From contig CAJIZC010000009.1 of the NCBI GenBank assembly GCA_905181785.1, positions 1 through 64,000 of the forward strand: a stretch of 64,000 nucleotides of DNA. The letters run 5' to 3'. The translations under genes and the position numbers were made by a program. Below, piece after piece: positions 26,501-34,000 of this stretch (the stretch's first letter is position 1; every line of letters starts with the position of its first letter). The notes beneath the pieces are model-generated. The model did not search any database. It was not told the origin of the DNA and saw only the letters and a program-made list of their open reading frames with translations. This DNA is from an uncultured Candidatus Poseidoniales archaeon (GTDB lineage Archaea; Thermoplasmatota; Poseidoniia; Poseidoniales; Poseidoniaceae).

Positions 26501-28885
26501 TTCGCTGATTCCCAAAGTAGCAATGCTGTACTTGCATACGCCGATGTTGGTGCCAGCGTAGAGGTTGCCACCAGAGATGCTAGAAATGGCTACGAAGTCA
26601 TAAAATTGTTGAGGGCGTGTGTCCCAAGAGGAACCTTGGCCGAACGTCGTCATTTGGTTTCCGTTCCATCGGCTTGCGCCTTGTTGTGTTCCGATGTAGA
26701 GGTTAGCACCGTCGGATTCGAGAGCGTAGATGTTGTCGCTGGGCAGGGAACTCGTTGCAGCACCTTGGCCAGGCGAGTTGCCAGCCGCGGTCAGCGGTAT
26801 CATCAATTCGCCAGTGGACAAATCTTTCCGTGCAACTCCATACCCGGGGATTCCGAAGTATAGGATGTCACCAATAACCGCCACTGGTACCTCGTTTGCC
26901 CCATTGACGCCAGTCGAAATCCAGGGCGTGAGCCAAGTATCGTTCACGATGTGATAACGGAGCAACCCATCGTTTTGGGTTCCTACATATGCCACTCCAT
27001 TGTGTAGAGCGGCATCGGTAACCGAGCCTGTATCCAACACGATGCTTTCGAACACAACTGGTTGAGATCCTGTGAGGTTAATGGCCAAAAATTCGCTGTA
27101 AAACTCGTTGAGCACCACGACGGTTGAACCGTCCGATTGGACGACGGTCACTTCGCTGCTTGAGAGCGCCGTGTTTGTCGTGTCCCACGTTTGGAGGACA
27201 GTTCCATTGTTGTGCATTTGATGAGCCCCGTTGTCTGCGGCAATGTAGACGTGGTTTCCATCGTTGCTCAGCCGGTTGATGTCGGCACCAATGAACACTG
27301 GTTCAATCCAGCGCGAAGTTTGAGTATCAAATCTGTTGAGGTACTGGTCGTCAGTGGCCACAAACAGCACGCCATCAAGTTCAGTGGCGTCGATCATTTG
27401 TTCAGTCGTCGGTCCACTGCCGAGCAACAAAACACCCGTGTTAAGGGGGGTTGAGCCCGGCGTAAGTTCCACCAAGGCACCGTTCCCATCGCTGAGGAGC
27501 ATGAGTTCAGAAGCTGGGGAGCGGGCTCCTGAAGTTGGCCATAGAATCAGCTCTTGTCCTTCACTCGTCAAACCGAAATCTTCGATGGATTGGGATCCGG
27601 AGAACACATTGCTCGCCGTGTTGTAGGTGTGAATCGAATCACCATTGAGGATGTAGAGTGTGTTCCCAGATTGTGCTAGCCCAGCGACATCGTCACTGGC
27701 CAGCCAGTTGCCATTGTTCCACGTCGAGAGCCAGAATCCGGAACTCCAGTCATAACGAGCCAAGCCCGCATCTGGTGAGGCCATCAGGAGTTGATTTCCT
27801 GAGACCATGAGTTGAGTGACTTCATCCGAGTGAAGGCTGTTGGCTGTTGACCAGGTTGAGAGGGGTTGACCCGTACTCAGGTCATAGCGGCTCACGCCGG
27901 TGTCGTCAATCGAGGTGTAGAGGATGCCATTCAATTCAATCATGGAGATTGCGTCAGTGGAATCCGCTGCTGCGACGCTTACCCAGGCGGCTCCGTTCCA
28001 AAGGGACACACCTTCTCCATTTGCAGCATAGACATCGCCTGTGCTTGCAATTTCAAACTGATCGAAGTCAATGTACGCAGGATTGGATGCGTTTGGAAGA
28101 ACAACCTGTGCGCTGCTGTCATCAAGAGAGATAGCGAAAAACCCATCTTCGGCTGTGAGAAAGTGAATCAAATTATTCGCAGTGTCGATTTCCATGTCCA
28201 GGACATCGCTCTCAAATTCCATCATGTCGATGATTGGGGGGTCGTTGTTGTAATCCAACACCAGGACATCGTCGAGGATGGCCATGTACATTCGACCATC
28301 ATCTGGGTGGATGGCTGTCGCTCCAATGTCCAATGAAATTGGCTCAAAGGAAACTGCTGGGTCGACCGGGGCGAGTGCTTCGATCACGAGGTCGGTAATC
28401 TCTGCATCAGAAGGGAGGGTCCAGGTTGCTCCAGAATCGCTGTTTGGGGAAAGCCGACCGTCGTACGGATTGGACCCAGTGAAGGAATCAGCCGAGCCAA
28501 ACATGCCAAGGCCCCGCCAATCAAGGAGGTTCACTCCGATATCGCTGGCCACAAGCATTGGTTCTTCGATCATCAAACCGTCGCTTCCGTCGACGCGAAC
28601 TTGGAACGAAACGTTCGATATATCAGCTCCCGGCGCGAATTCGAGGGTCCAAGAGGCTGTTGCTTGCCCGCCAGTGTCAGGGTTTGCTCCGAGGGCATCG
28701 AGTTGAACCCACCCGGTATCGTTGCTGCCTGACTTCGGCCAGATGGTGTCAAAGGCAGACTCATGGGCTGAAACGCCCGGAAGCGCCATCATCGGGGCGA
28801 CCGATGAAAGCAACATCAACATCACGAGCAACAAGGCCTTCTTGCCGGCCGAACCGGAGGAAATGGAGGTCACAAGTTGCTTCAT
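20513..28885 (-). CDS. Giant surface-anchored beta-propeller/FN3 protein
   Basis: 2,790-aa secreted protein. The signal peptide is KKALLLVMLMLLSS...PGVSA, then a ~150-aa beta domain. From ~200 to ~1,750 there are dozens of 40-50-residue units with the pattern SDxVxxLxxxGNxLxxA...GxARYDxxxGxWLSTW, as in regulator-propeller/WD-like blades. Then come at least five FN3-like modules, four marked by DxPxDDG (for example DTPDDDGGRITISW, DHPDDDGTSIDVLW). A single helix LLAAGLFLTAIILFVAVV is followed by a cytoplasmic Pro/Ala/Gln-rich tail ending LDDLL. Expected role: adhesion or substrate/partner binding at the cell surface; the target is unknown. ATG 28885 is preferred because it places the signal peptide at the N-terminus. 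Confidence 0.85.
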   Translation of the reverse strand: MKQLVTSISSGSAGKKALLLVMLMLLSSVAPMMALPGVSAHESAFDTIWPKSGSNDTGWVQLDALGANPDTGGQATASWTLEFAPGADISNVSFQVRVDGSDGLMIEEPMLVASDIGVNLLDWRGLGMFGSADSFTGSNPYDGRLSPNSDSGATWTLPSDAEITDLVIEALAPVDPAVSFEPISLDIGATAIHPDDGRMYMAILDDVLVLDYNNDPPIIDMMEFESDVLDMEIDTANNLIHFLTAEDGFFAISLDDSSAQVVLPNASNPAYIDFDQFEIASTGDVYAANGEGVSLWNGAAWVSVAAADSTDAISMIELNGILYTSIDDTGVSRYDLSTGQPLSTWSTANSLHSDEVTQLMVSGNQLLMASPDAGLARYDWSSGFWLSTWNNGNWLASDDVAGLAQSGNTLYILNGDSIHTYNTASNVFSGSQSIEDFGLTSEGQELILWPTSGARSPASELMLLSDGNGALVELTPGSTPLNTGVLLLGSGPTTEQMIDATELDGVLFVATDDQYLNRFDTQTSRWIEPVFIGADINRLSNDGNHVYIAADNGAHQMHNNGTVLQTWDTTNTALSSSEVTVVQSDGSTVVVLNEFYSEFLAINLTGSQPVVFESIVLDTGSVTDAALHNGVAYVGTQNDGLLRYHIVNDTWLTPWISTGVNGANEVPVAVIGDILYFGIPGYGVARKDLSTGELMIPLTAAGNSPGQGAATSSLPSDNIYALESDGANLYIGTQQGASRWNGNQMTTFGQGSSWDTRPQQFYDFVAISSISGGNLYAGTNIGVCKYSIATLGISECLNVYDGMPNWATYSVGAGISNSYLFGGTNSGVGIITTSPFEVVGEWTAGEQTNNAPVVVIGDVAFIALDGIGIARYDIPNDEWLTLWTDDNVLDDGNEDATALSVDINPNYIWIGGSDGFQLLNATTGAEVYDIEKSSNLFAGNGDPLEMILKGNIMYYHDGASSDNLYRFDAQNFTALSALDAGAQIGQNNGDVNGMGLIDDIIMISVASQNWWQVDGSGGIAQFNTSNGSWGENILPIGQVDRVTAYQSSTGNMWVSWGENSLQYMDANGTELGSWDADDLEFPIREIIEFDGEVLFATEDGVARYDEAAGQWLSTWTEGSGLPNDAGEQIYELWTDGTNLVVGGGEVSNFGQFRNGAISHWDGTTWNDYETGQNGIPNGYPITMTECAGILHIGIYANNGGVARFDMANDSFLGTFTTSDWNDNYGEVSGVACDGTDTLYVSFYEDQADVKKYSYPSSSWLNPITTVNNNLPSDRVWWDAIDYANGMLVLGHGIGTSGDNIIGGGYSAVTTSGSSTAQVNFNGQGSSVTSFQWLTSEWLVGQAGGSSGYSHVDTISSLGQNTLLDFPGLVSGQVTTMAGNSTHIWVATEGASQGFGQNGASSGAGLLQGERQADGTMEWQQGWTMTANSVAKDMELIGTDLFITTTPTGLYKLDTLTGMLMRLSGGLHSNMDGLFLDGNTLVIGLQGSSGSAAGVQLYDLTTGFGNGKLLGGLPSNSINAFTESSTTLYIATNGGVGRWDYSAADWINPLTTSDGLPTNVVEDIQMIGTDLWMATAAGVVKMDTLTNATTLYTSGTGLMATSAQSLTTTTQTTTDNAGVTTTVTTLFIGHDGAGAERPGVTSVETSSGAIEWHKFDQLSSNTVDALAADWWGLHIATDIGPMTHYNGQSSQFEDGVPSFQVAGWPVQKMVSDGDHVLTIGTNGASILSARTPTHATLKMFQGTGMTGGTITADAIWLTTDYIGLFGYENNAQYSEMERFSLRKADPLSVGFNLQSLDISDMTHPGMPITLADASNTVSLDPAFGVEGTNGIMFQTVPLAFTSPVNNAATWAKSVSLKYNATIELNNNPDFETTMQLAVDNGVIVNGTQFVQLTLRSPANGSMHVRLIYDYVKTETPILLTDLIDRPDDGGGALMADWSLVHDDDFARYLVYLNEGQFNTSGPSLTNADLIGRTVDKAISLHSRLSSEVTTANGVALVDGVDYYAVVVVEYDDGRLGTPSQVLGPASPSDEVPLPPVWATAGPHEGGEDGDLDVEWARCTSLDLTQTNIYTSTQPMTDVLGLSPEAEVMRMEGNSTVLSLEPGQPYWLGLTCVDEAGQEDIMNALIVGPFVPTGGLNDNTAPPKMENVAAIDTPDDDGGRITISWDMNPAEDCTFYAIYVRTWDNADAQIELEVGTPITEYGFAQAQIINDCSEESTILTSIDGVALQDGQMYYVGVVAYDDWLNVNLEDVDLIRVTPLRNTAGSGTTPDRISNVQAFDHPDDDGTSIDVLWSISDADDFSHYTVWAADQPLTDLSAASAAFGENPERCGCLKVNKQWVDEEFNPIEITLTTALYGSEGNMMSITQATPQQIQPNVELYVVVTVHDFAGNVHLTDLTQATVIPMNNEMDVEPPVRLELEALNLYDRPADDGSALLLDFDLSDASDVGTYEVYAATWSFTSVGVGTLGPSTPIVTLDRSPQLPLSIDVVAGDTPVIPGQEIWAVVVVRDTSGNAFTTDLVAVSAQSIDDGVDAKGDYLPDVNGVMAAWVDEQNILVSWTLSDDDSIENYVIYIAEEEYSTTLEAIWVADVMSSNSFLITSENFEDLTNATAWYVGVTLQDSLFEKQALTPVKLAPYGADGGDGEDLVQADEGVDYSSLLTTPNLLAAGLFLTAIILFVAVVRTRGTQRNRSKSWELQEATWGIQDEQGWGDAAAPPAAPPQAAPVAPAQPAEQAQNMYAPQANQDIYGRPAYQPSQPVMQPAPNNDLMSDLGVGTTPTKPSNTIDTSFLDDLL

Positions 28886-29158
28886 GGAATAAGAGGGGAG
28901 TTTTGGGGTATTTGAACGCGGCCCCCAATCGTGCAATCAAATCTCATTCCTTGCTCCAGATTGCTCCCCTCCAATCGCCGAGGAAAACGATATGTTTCAG
29001 CGATAATTTTTCCCTGCAAAACCTCGTAAAAAATCGTGCTTCGAATTCATGAATTTCATTGCTTTGGATGGAATGGATTGCCCCGATTATGCCCACGCCC
29101 GGTCCCGTACACACACAACACTCAAACCCATCACCACATTCGTTGGATTCGATTGCCT
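28886..29158. promoter_or_regulatory. Divergent promoter region (surface protein / malic enzyme)
   Basis: 273 bases without a gene, holding the promoters of two divergent genes. AT-rich stretches lie at 28983-29040 (GAAAACGATATGTTTCAG, CGATAATTTTTCC, CGTAAAAAATCG). Any TATA boxes here would be too far from ATG 29159 for a leaderless message, so the malic enzyme either has a leader or starts at a non-ATG codon upstream. A similar ATATGTTTYAG motif lies at 35249-35274. Confidence 0.4.
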
Positions 29159-31480
29159 ATGAACCGCGAGAAGAAGGAGCGCTTGCTGAAGAAGGAAGCG
29201 CTCGAGTATCACGAGGCAGAACCTCGGGGTAAAATCAAGGTGGTCCCAACCAAACCTCACAGCACGGCGCACGAACTCAGCCTTGCCTATTCCCCCGGTG
29301 TCGCCTACCCGTGCTTGGAAATCGCAGATCGCCCAGAAGACGCCTACAAATACACCTCGAAAGGCAATCTCGTTGCGGTTATTTCCAACGGTACGGCCGT
29401 TTTAGGTCTCGGGAATATCGGCGCTTTAGCCAGCAAACCGGTCATGGAGGGCAAAGGATTGCTCCTGAAAACGTTCGCCGACATCGATGTGTTTGACATC
29501 GAAGTTGACACGGAGGACCCAGAAGCCTTCATCGACACCGTGGTCAACATCGCCAAAACCTTTGGTGGGATCAACCTTGAAGACATCAAAGCCCCAGAAT
29601 GTTTTGAAATCGAACGGCGAATTGCAGAAGCCACTGATATTCCGGTGATGCACGACGATCAGCACGGCACAGCCATCATTTCAGCGGCTGCGCTGTTGAA
29701 CGCTGCCGAACTTCAAGGCAAGGAACTTGCAGCGATCAAAGTGGTCGTAATTGGCGCAGGTGCAAGCGCCATTGCCTGTGCGAACCACTACGTTGCCATT
29801 GGTGTGACTCGATCGAATATTTCGATGGTTGACAGCAAAGGTATCGTGACAAAAGCGCGCCTGGAAGCCGGTGAATTGAATGAATACAAAGCACCATTTG
29901 CACAAGACCGTGAACCCGGGGAACTGGCGGACGCCCTCAAAGGAGCAGACGTTATGTTGGGCCTCTCAAGAGGAGGTTTGGTCAACAAGGACATGGTTGC
30001 AAGCATGGCGGCAAAGCCGATTATTTTCGCACTTGCCAACCCGACCCCCGAAATTCTTCCCGAAGAAATTCTCCAAGTTCGAGACGACGCCATCATTGCA
30101 ACAGGCCGTTCCGATTATGACAACCAAGTCAACAATGTTCTCGGGTTTCCATACATCTTCCGAGGCGCCCTCGATGTCCGAGCTCGCGACATCACTCAAG
30201 GCATGAAAATGGCTGCTACTCGTTCCTTAGCAGCCCTTGCCAAAGAACCAGTTCCAGATTACATCTCCGCTGCCTATGACGGCGCAGTGATGCAATACGG
30301 TCCAGACTACATTATTCCCAAACCCTTCGATCGCCGAGTGTTGCTGTGGGAGGCATCTGCAGTCGCGCAAGCGGCCGTTGATGAAGGCGTAGCGGGTGTT
30401 CAGCCTGAGGATTTTTCAATCAAAAAATACCGTGAGGAATTGGAGGCTCGGCTCGGCCAATCCTATTCGATCATGCGCCACGTCATCAATCAAGTTCGAG
30501 GGCGAGGAAAACGAATCGTTTTCCCGGAAGGCGACAATGAAAAAGTGATACGTGCGGCTGCTCAACTCGTCGATCAGAAAATCTGTTATCCAATCCTACT
30601 CGGGCCCGAAAAGAGGATCCACCGCATGGTTGAAGAATTGAGTTTGCACTTTGATTACGAAGTCTATGACCCCCGCAAAGACGAGCGGAGGAAGGGCGTT
30701 TACTCCGAGTCAATGCTTGACAGAAGGAACAGGAAAGGCATGACGGTTGCCGATGCGGCTCGCTTGTTGAAATCCCGCCCCTATTTCGCAAGCCAAATGG
30801 TTGCCAATGGCGATGCTGATGGATTTGTTGGCGGCGTCAGTCGCAATTACGCTGATGTGCTCCGTCCAACGTTGGAACTCATTGGTCCGGATGAAGACGC
30901 CCACTGCATCGTTGGTTGTTACATGATGAATGTCAAAGGCAGAACCATCTTCCTCGCCGATGCAACGGTCAATGTGTATCCTGACAGCAGGACGCTTGCC
31001 GAAATAGCGGTCCAGACAGCCAAGGTTGCTCGCCGCTTTGGTGTGGCCCCGGTGGTTGCTATGCTTTCCTTTTCCAACTTCGGCAGCAGTCGAGCCCAAC
31101 GTTCAGAGCGAATCGAAGACGCCATATCTTTCGCTCGCGAACTTGATCCTTCACTTGTCATCGATGGACCAATGCAAGCGGATACTGCGTTGAACGGCGA
31201 TGTTCAGGGCGAATACCCATTCATGGAGTTCACCGGTGCTGCGAACGTGTTGGTGTTGCCAAATCTTGCGGCAGCAAACATCGCTTACAAGTTGCTTGAG
31301 GAATTGGGCGATGCTGAGATGACAGGGCCGATTTTGGAAGGCATGAGCCAACCAGTTCAGTTGGTTGCTCGTCAAGACGGCGTTCGTCATATCGTCAACA
31401 TGGCTGCGATTTGTGCTGCAGATGCAATCCGTCAAGAGCCCTACTGGGAGAGCCTTGTTGAACCCGCTGATGAGAAGTAA
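29159..31480 (+). CDS. maeB: NADP-type malic enzyme with phosphotransacetylase-like domain
   Basis: 773-aa MaeB-type enzyme that decarboxylates malate to pyruvate with reduction of NAD(P). The N-terminal ~430 residues are the malic enzyme: SLAYSPGVAYPC, GTAVLGLGNIGALASKPVMEG split over the cofactor site, VMHDDQHGTAI and the Rossmann VVVIGAGASAIACA. Residues ~440-770 are a phosphotransacetylase fold (KRIVFPEGDNEKVIRAA, GGVSRNYADVLRP, PNLAAANIAYKLLE), which in MaeB is regulatory rather than catalytic. Length matches bacterial MaeB (~760). ATG 29159 begins with the usual basic stretch NREKKERLLKKEAL. Confidence 0.9.
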   Translation: MNREKKERLLKKEALEYHEAEPRGKIKVVPTKPHSTAHELSLAYSPGVAYPCLEIADRPEDAYKYTSKGNLVAVISNGTAVLGLGNIGALASKPVMEGKGLLLKTFADIDVFDIEVDTEDPEAFIDTVVNIAKTFGGINLEDIKAPECFEIERRIAEATDIPVMHDDQHGTAIISAAALLNAAELQGKELAAIKVVVIGAGASAIACANHYVAIGVTRSNISMVDSKGIVTKARLEAGELNEYKAPFAQDREPGELADALKGADVMLGLSRGGLVNKDMVASMAAKPIIFALANPTPEILPEEILQVRDDAIIATGRSDYDNQVNNVLGFPYIFRGALDVRARDITQGMKMAATRSLAALAKEPVPDYISAAYDGAVMQYGPDYIIPKPFDRRVLLWEASAVAQAAVDEGVAGVQPEDFSIKKYREELEARLGQSYSIMRHVINQVRGRGKRIVFPEGDNEKVIRAAAQLVDQKICYPILLGPEKRIHRMVEELSLHFDYEVYDPRKDERRKGVYSESMLDRRNRKGMTVADAARLLKSRPYFASQMVANGDADGFVGGVSRNYADVLRPTLELIGPDEDAHCIVGCYMMNVKGRTIFLADATVNVYPDSRTLAEIAVQTAKVARRFGVAPVVAMLSFSNFGSSRAQRSERIEDAISFARELDPSLVIDGPMQADTALNGDVQGEYPFMEFTGAANVLVLPNLAAANIAYKLLEELGDAEMTGPILEGMSQPVQLVARQDGVRHIVNMAAICAADAIRQEPYWESLVEPADEK

Positions 31481-31482
31481 TT

Positions 31483-32202
31483 TTACGATTCATCGTAGGT
31501 GATTGTAGGCCGGCGTGGTCGCCAGAAAGCGCCGGTTACAAAACCAGCACAGAGCCCGCCAAACAACAGGTTTGCCCACCCGCTCTGGACATAATCTCCC
31601 ATACCACGCAGCACGGGGATGGTGAATGAAGGGATGACGCCCAGCAGAAGGGTACAGACCAGTTCAGTCCGAATGTTTGCAGCCATATCTGCGGATTCAG
31701 GGACTCGTTTTGGGGCACCCTGTCGGATTGGGGTAATCACCAAACGCGCCACAACACCCGCGATGGGGCGATCGAGTGGAACGCTTGACAACGCAGTGAT
31801 GCCTTCCTTGGATGGGTGGGTTTCAATGGCTGCTCGGTGAAGCGCCATCGGCCCTAAACCTTCGAAGCGACGTGGGCGTCCGTCCATCATCGCCCCTCGG
31901 TAGTTTGAGTTCACGGCGTCTGCGAGAACTTCGATCTGTTTCTTCTCGAGCCCCAATCCAATCGCCGAATCAGCGCATCTCCATTCTGCTTCTGAGGGGC
32001 AACGGACCTCCCATTGAACATCCGAATCAAGCCCCTGAACGCTCGACAGAGCGCCATCATTGCAGGCGCCCATGATGTGCTTCAGGGCTCCTGCATCGAT
32101 GTTAAACAGGCTTGAGTCATCTTCGCCGTCTTGGCCTTGCAACATTCGTGCCTGCCCGTTTGTCAACGGAGCATCCATGATGTAATATTCGGGCAGCTTC
32201 AC
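31483..32202 (-). CDS. Degenerate formylglycine-enzyme-like domain fused to two membrane helices
   Basis: 239-aa protein. The start EYYIMDAPLTNGQARML resembles the FGE/sulfatase-modifying entry motif (xFYIxxxPVTNAQYAxF). WEVRCPSEAEWRCAD matches RLPTEAEWEYA, and VVARLVITPIR matches the closing GFRxVRTP strand. Many loops are missing, so the domain is short. The catalytic cysteine pair of true FGE enzymes is not evident. Two helices (about 183-203 and 211-228) anchor the C-terminus, which ends with a short basic tail. A structural or ligand-binding role is more likely than sulfatase activation. It converges on maeB with 2 bases between the stops. Confidence 0.5.
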   Translation of the reverse strand: MKLPEYYIMDAPLTNGQARMLQGQDGEDDSSLFNIDAGALKHIMGACNDGALSSVQGLDSDVQWEVRCPSEAEWRCADSAIGLGLEKKQIEVLADAVNSNYRGAMMDGRPRRFEGLGPMALHRAAIETHPSKEGITALSSVPLDRPIAGVVARLVITPIRQGAPKRVPESADMAANIRTELVCTLLLGVIPSFTIPVLRGMGDYVQSGWANLLFGGLCAGFVTGAFWRPRRPTITYDES

Positions 32203-32325
32203 TTCATGGCGTGGACGCTGCCCAGCGTAAATCCATCCACCTTTATCGGTTCCAAGCAGCGTCGTGGTTGCCTCGACTCGGTAAAACCGAATTCCTGAAA
32301 GCGTTACCGATTCCAGGTGAATCCC

Positions 32326-33018
32326 TCATTGGAGTGTGCCCATCATTCGTTGGTACCAGACCATGCCTTTCTCGTGGTCCTCGAGCAATTTGAACTGGGG
32401 GAAGGGCGAGATTGAGCGCGTGTAGCCGAACATGGCGAAGTCCACCAAATCGGGTTCAGCTCCACCAAAGAAAGGCTTACCGCCGTGCTGATCTGTAAAT
32501 TCGGTGAGCAAGTCGTGCCAGAGTTGTTTTGGCGTCCGGCCGTCTTTTTTTACCCGCTTTCGAGCAATGATGCCCCACATGATCGGAAACCCTGCCCAAG
32601 CATAGAGCCGCTTCGAAAAGAATCCAAACTTTTCGAGTTTTGAGATTCTCGTTGTCGTCTTTAGTGCAGCACCAAGTGTGCCGTAGAGAATTGGCACTGT
32701 GGCCTTGGAAACGTTTGCATCAGCCCAATCAAGCCATTTCTTCTGGCGCTCAGCGTCGCCCATCGCCGCCATTTTTCCGCCGTTGTAGGTCGCATCGAGG
32801 TGAATCATAAGCGGTGTCGAATCCACTACGTAGTTTCCATCTTCGCCAGTGAACACAGGCACTTTGCCCCAATCGCCAGCAAAAGCCACTTCTTTCTTGA
32901 TTTTCATACCATTGACGCCAATGTATTCAACATCCATGCCGAGGTGTTCGGTTAGACTTCGAACCTTCCAACAGAACGGACATGTGTAGAGCATGTGGAG
33001 GGTTGGAGTTTGACCCAT
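32326..33018 (-). CDS. Prostaglandin E synthase 2-like glutaredoxin/GST protein
   Basis: 230-aa thioredoxin-fold N-terminus plus GST-like C-terminus. CPFCWKVRSLTEHLG near residue 12 matches the CPxC glutaredoxin motif of PGES2-like proteins; KVPVFTGEDG supplies the cis-proline and VDSTPLMIHL the GST loop. The C-terminal helices include DFAMFGYTRSIS, as in GST all-helical domains, and a hydrophobic stretch WAGFPIMWGIIA. No function is established for such proteins in archaea; disulfide or heme/thiol handling is possible. ATG 33018 leaves 25 bases to the upstream gene; an earlier start at 33105 would overlap it. Confidence 0.65.
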   Translation of the reverse strand: MGQTPTLHMLYTCPFCWKVRSLTEHLGMDVEYIGVNGMKIKKEVAFAGDWGKVPVFTGEDGNYVVDSTPLMIHLDATYNGGKMAAMGDAERQKKWLDWADANVSKATVPILYGTLGAALKTTTRISKLEKFGFFSKRLYAWAGFPIMWGIIARKRVKKDGRTPKQLWHDLLTEFTDQHGGKPFFGGAEPDLVDFAMFGYTRSISPFPQFKLLEDHEKGMVWYQRMMGTLQ

Positions 33019-33043
33019 GGAGTGGCCTATCGCCGCCCCTTCT

Positions 33044-33385
33044 TCAAGCCTCGTTATCAGCGTTGGAGGCAGGTTTCCATCCTGATTTCCAGAAATCAAG
33101 GTCATCCAACCAGTTCATCCATTCGTCATCAGCACAACTCAGCAAGCGAAATGCCCTGGCTTCGAGGCCTTCACGGTTCGGGGGGCTGAGAACGCCTTGT
33201 TCCATTGCATCATGCCATTCGACCTGCATGTGCCGGATGCGCCTTCGGGCTTCTTCCGGCTGTTCGAAATTCATTTCACAGACATCCCTGAGTTCAGAGA
33301 TCCATGTCCGAGCGTCCTTTAGCAGAGGGTCATCGATGCGCATACGCTTTGATGGCTTTTTTGATCCGAAAGGCCACCATCCCAT
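33044..33385 (-). CDS. Small Trp-rich hypothetical protein
   Basis: Unrecognised 113-aa soluble protein. It starts MGWWPFGSKKPSKR and has a mixed charged helical middle (ARTWISELRDVC, EEARRRIRHMQVEWHDAME). A Trp/Asp-rich segment DDEWMNWLDDLDFWKSGW is near the end. It precedes the PGES2-like gene by 25 bases in the same direction, so the two probably form an operon. It diverges from rlmH. No domain match is suggested. Confidence 0.6.
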   Translation of the reverse strand: MGWWPFGSKKPSKRMRIDDPLLKDARTWISELRDVCEMNFEQPEEARRRIRHMQVEWHDAMEQGVLSPPNREGLEARAFRLLSCADDEWMNWLDDLDFWKSGWKPASNADNEA

Positions 33386-33520
33386 GATTTGCTGAAGCGG
33401 CGAAGAGCCTTAACGCCATCTGTTGATTGGGGCATGCACCCATTCGCTTCATCCACTTTGGCACAATCGCAATATGGAGCATTGATGCAAGTTCATCAAC
33501 CACGGCGTCCAGCCCACGCC

Positions 33521-33952
33521 ATGGGTCGCGTGGTTGTGCATCTGCACGGGGTTTCCAAACAGAAAGACCTCCGGCGTTTGCTTGAGATGTATGGCGAACG
33601 AACACAATCCAAAGGTGTGAAGGTCGAACTCCACTCGGGGAAGTTGTCTTGCAAAGCGTATGCGGAACTTCTCGGCCACCTACCGGGGACGCTGGTTTTG
33701 ATGGATGAAGCGGGCGCCCTGCAAACCTCGATCGAATTCGCAAACCAGTTCAAAGGGTGGACGGTTGGAACCGAAACGGTGCACCTCGCCATTGGTCCCG
33801 CTGAGGGTTGGACGGTTCAACCCGAAGGCCCATTTGAGCGCCTTTCGCTTTCTCCATTGACCATGCCGCATGAACTTGCAAGCGTTGTGCTGATGGAACA
33901 GGTGTATCGGGCTACAGAAATTGCTCGAGGCTCCGACTACCACAAGGCTTGA
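33521..33952 (+). CDS. rlmH: RlmH-family SPOUT rRNA methyltransferase
   Basis: Small SPOUT methyltransferase of the YbeA/RlmH family, 143 aa; the bacterial enzyme methylates pseudouridine 1915 of 23S rRNA helix 69. The C-terminal knot is well preserved: LAIGPAEGW, the LSLSPLTMPHELASVVLMEQVYRA segment (split here over 90-130), and the terminal SDYHKA. RlmH proteins end in xYHxx. The N-terminal half is shortened relative to the 155-residue bacterial form. An in-frame ATG at 33485 would restore 155 aa, but the strand-like start MGRVVVHLHGVS fits better. Archaeal substrate inferred by family. Confidence 0.8.
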   Translation: MGRVVVHLHGVSKQKDLRRLLEMYGERTQSKGVKVELHSGKLSCKAYAELLGHLPGTLVLMDEAGALQTSIEFANQFKGWTVGTETVHLAIGPAEGWTVQPEGPFERLSLSPLTMPHELASVVLMEQVYRATEIARGSDYHKA

Positions 33953-34000
33953 GCAAAGGGTCAAGAAGCACCGAACATTGGCGCAAACAGAGGCAAAAGC

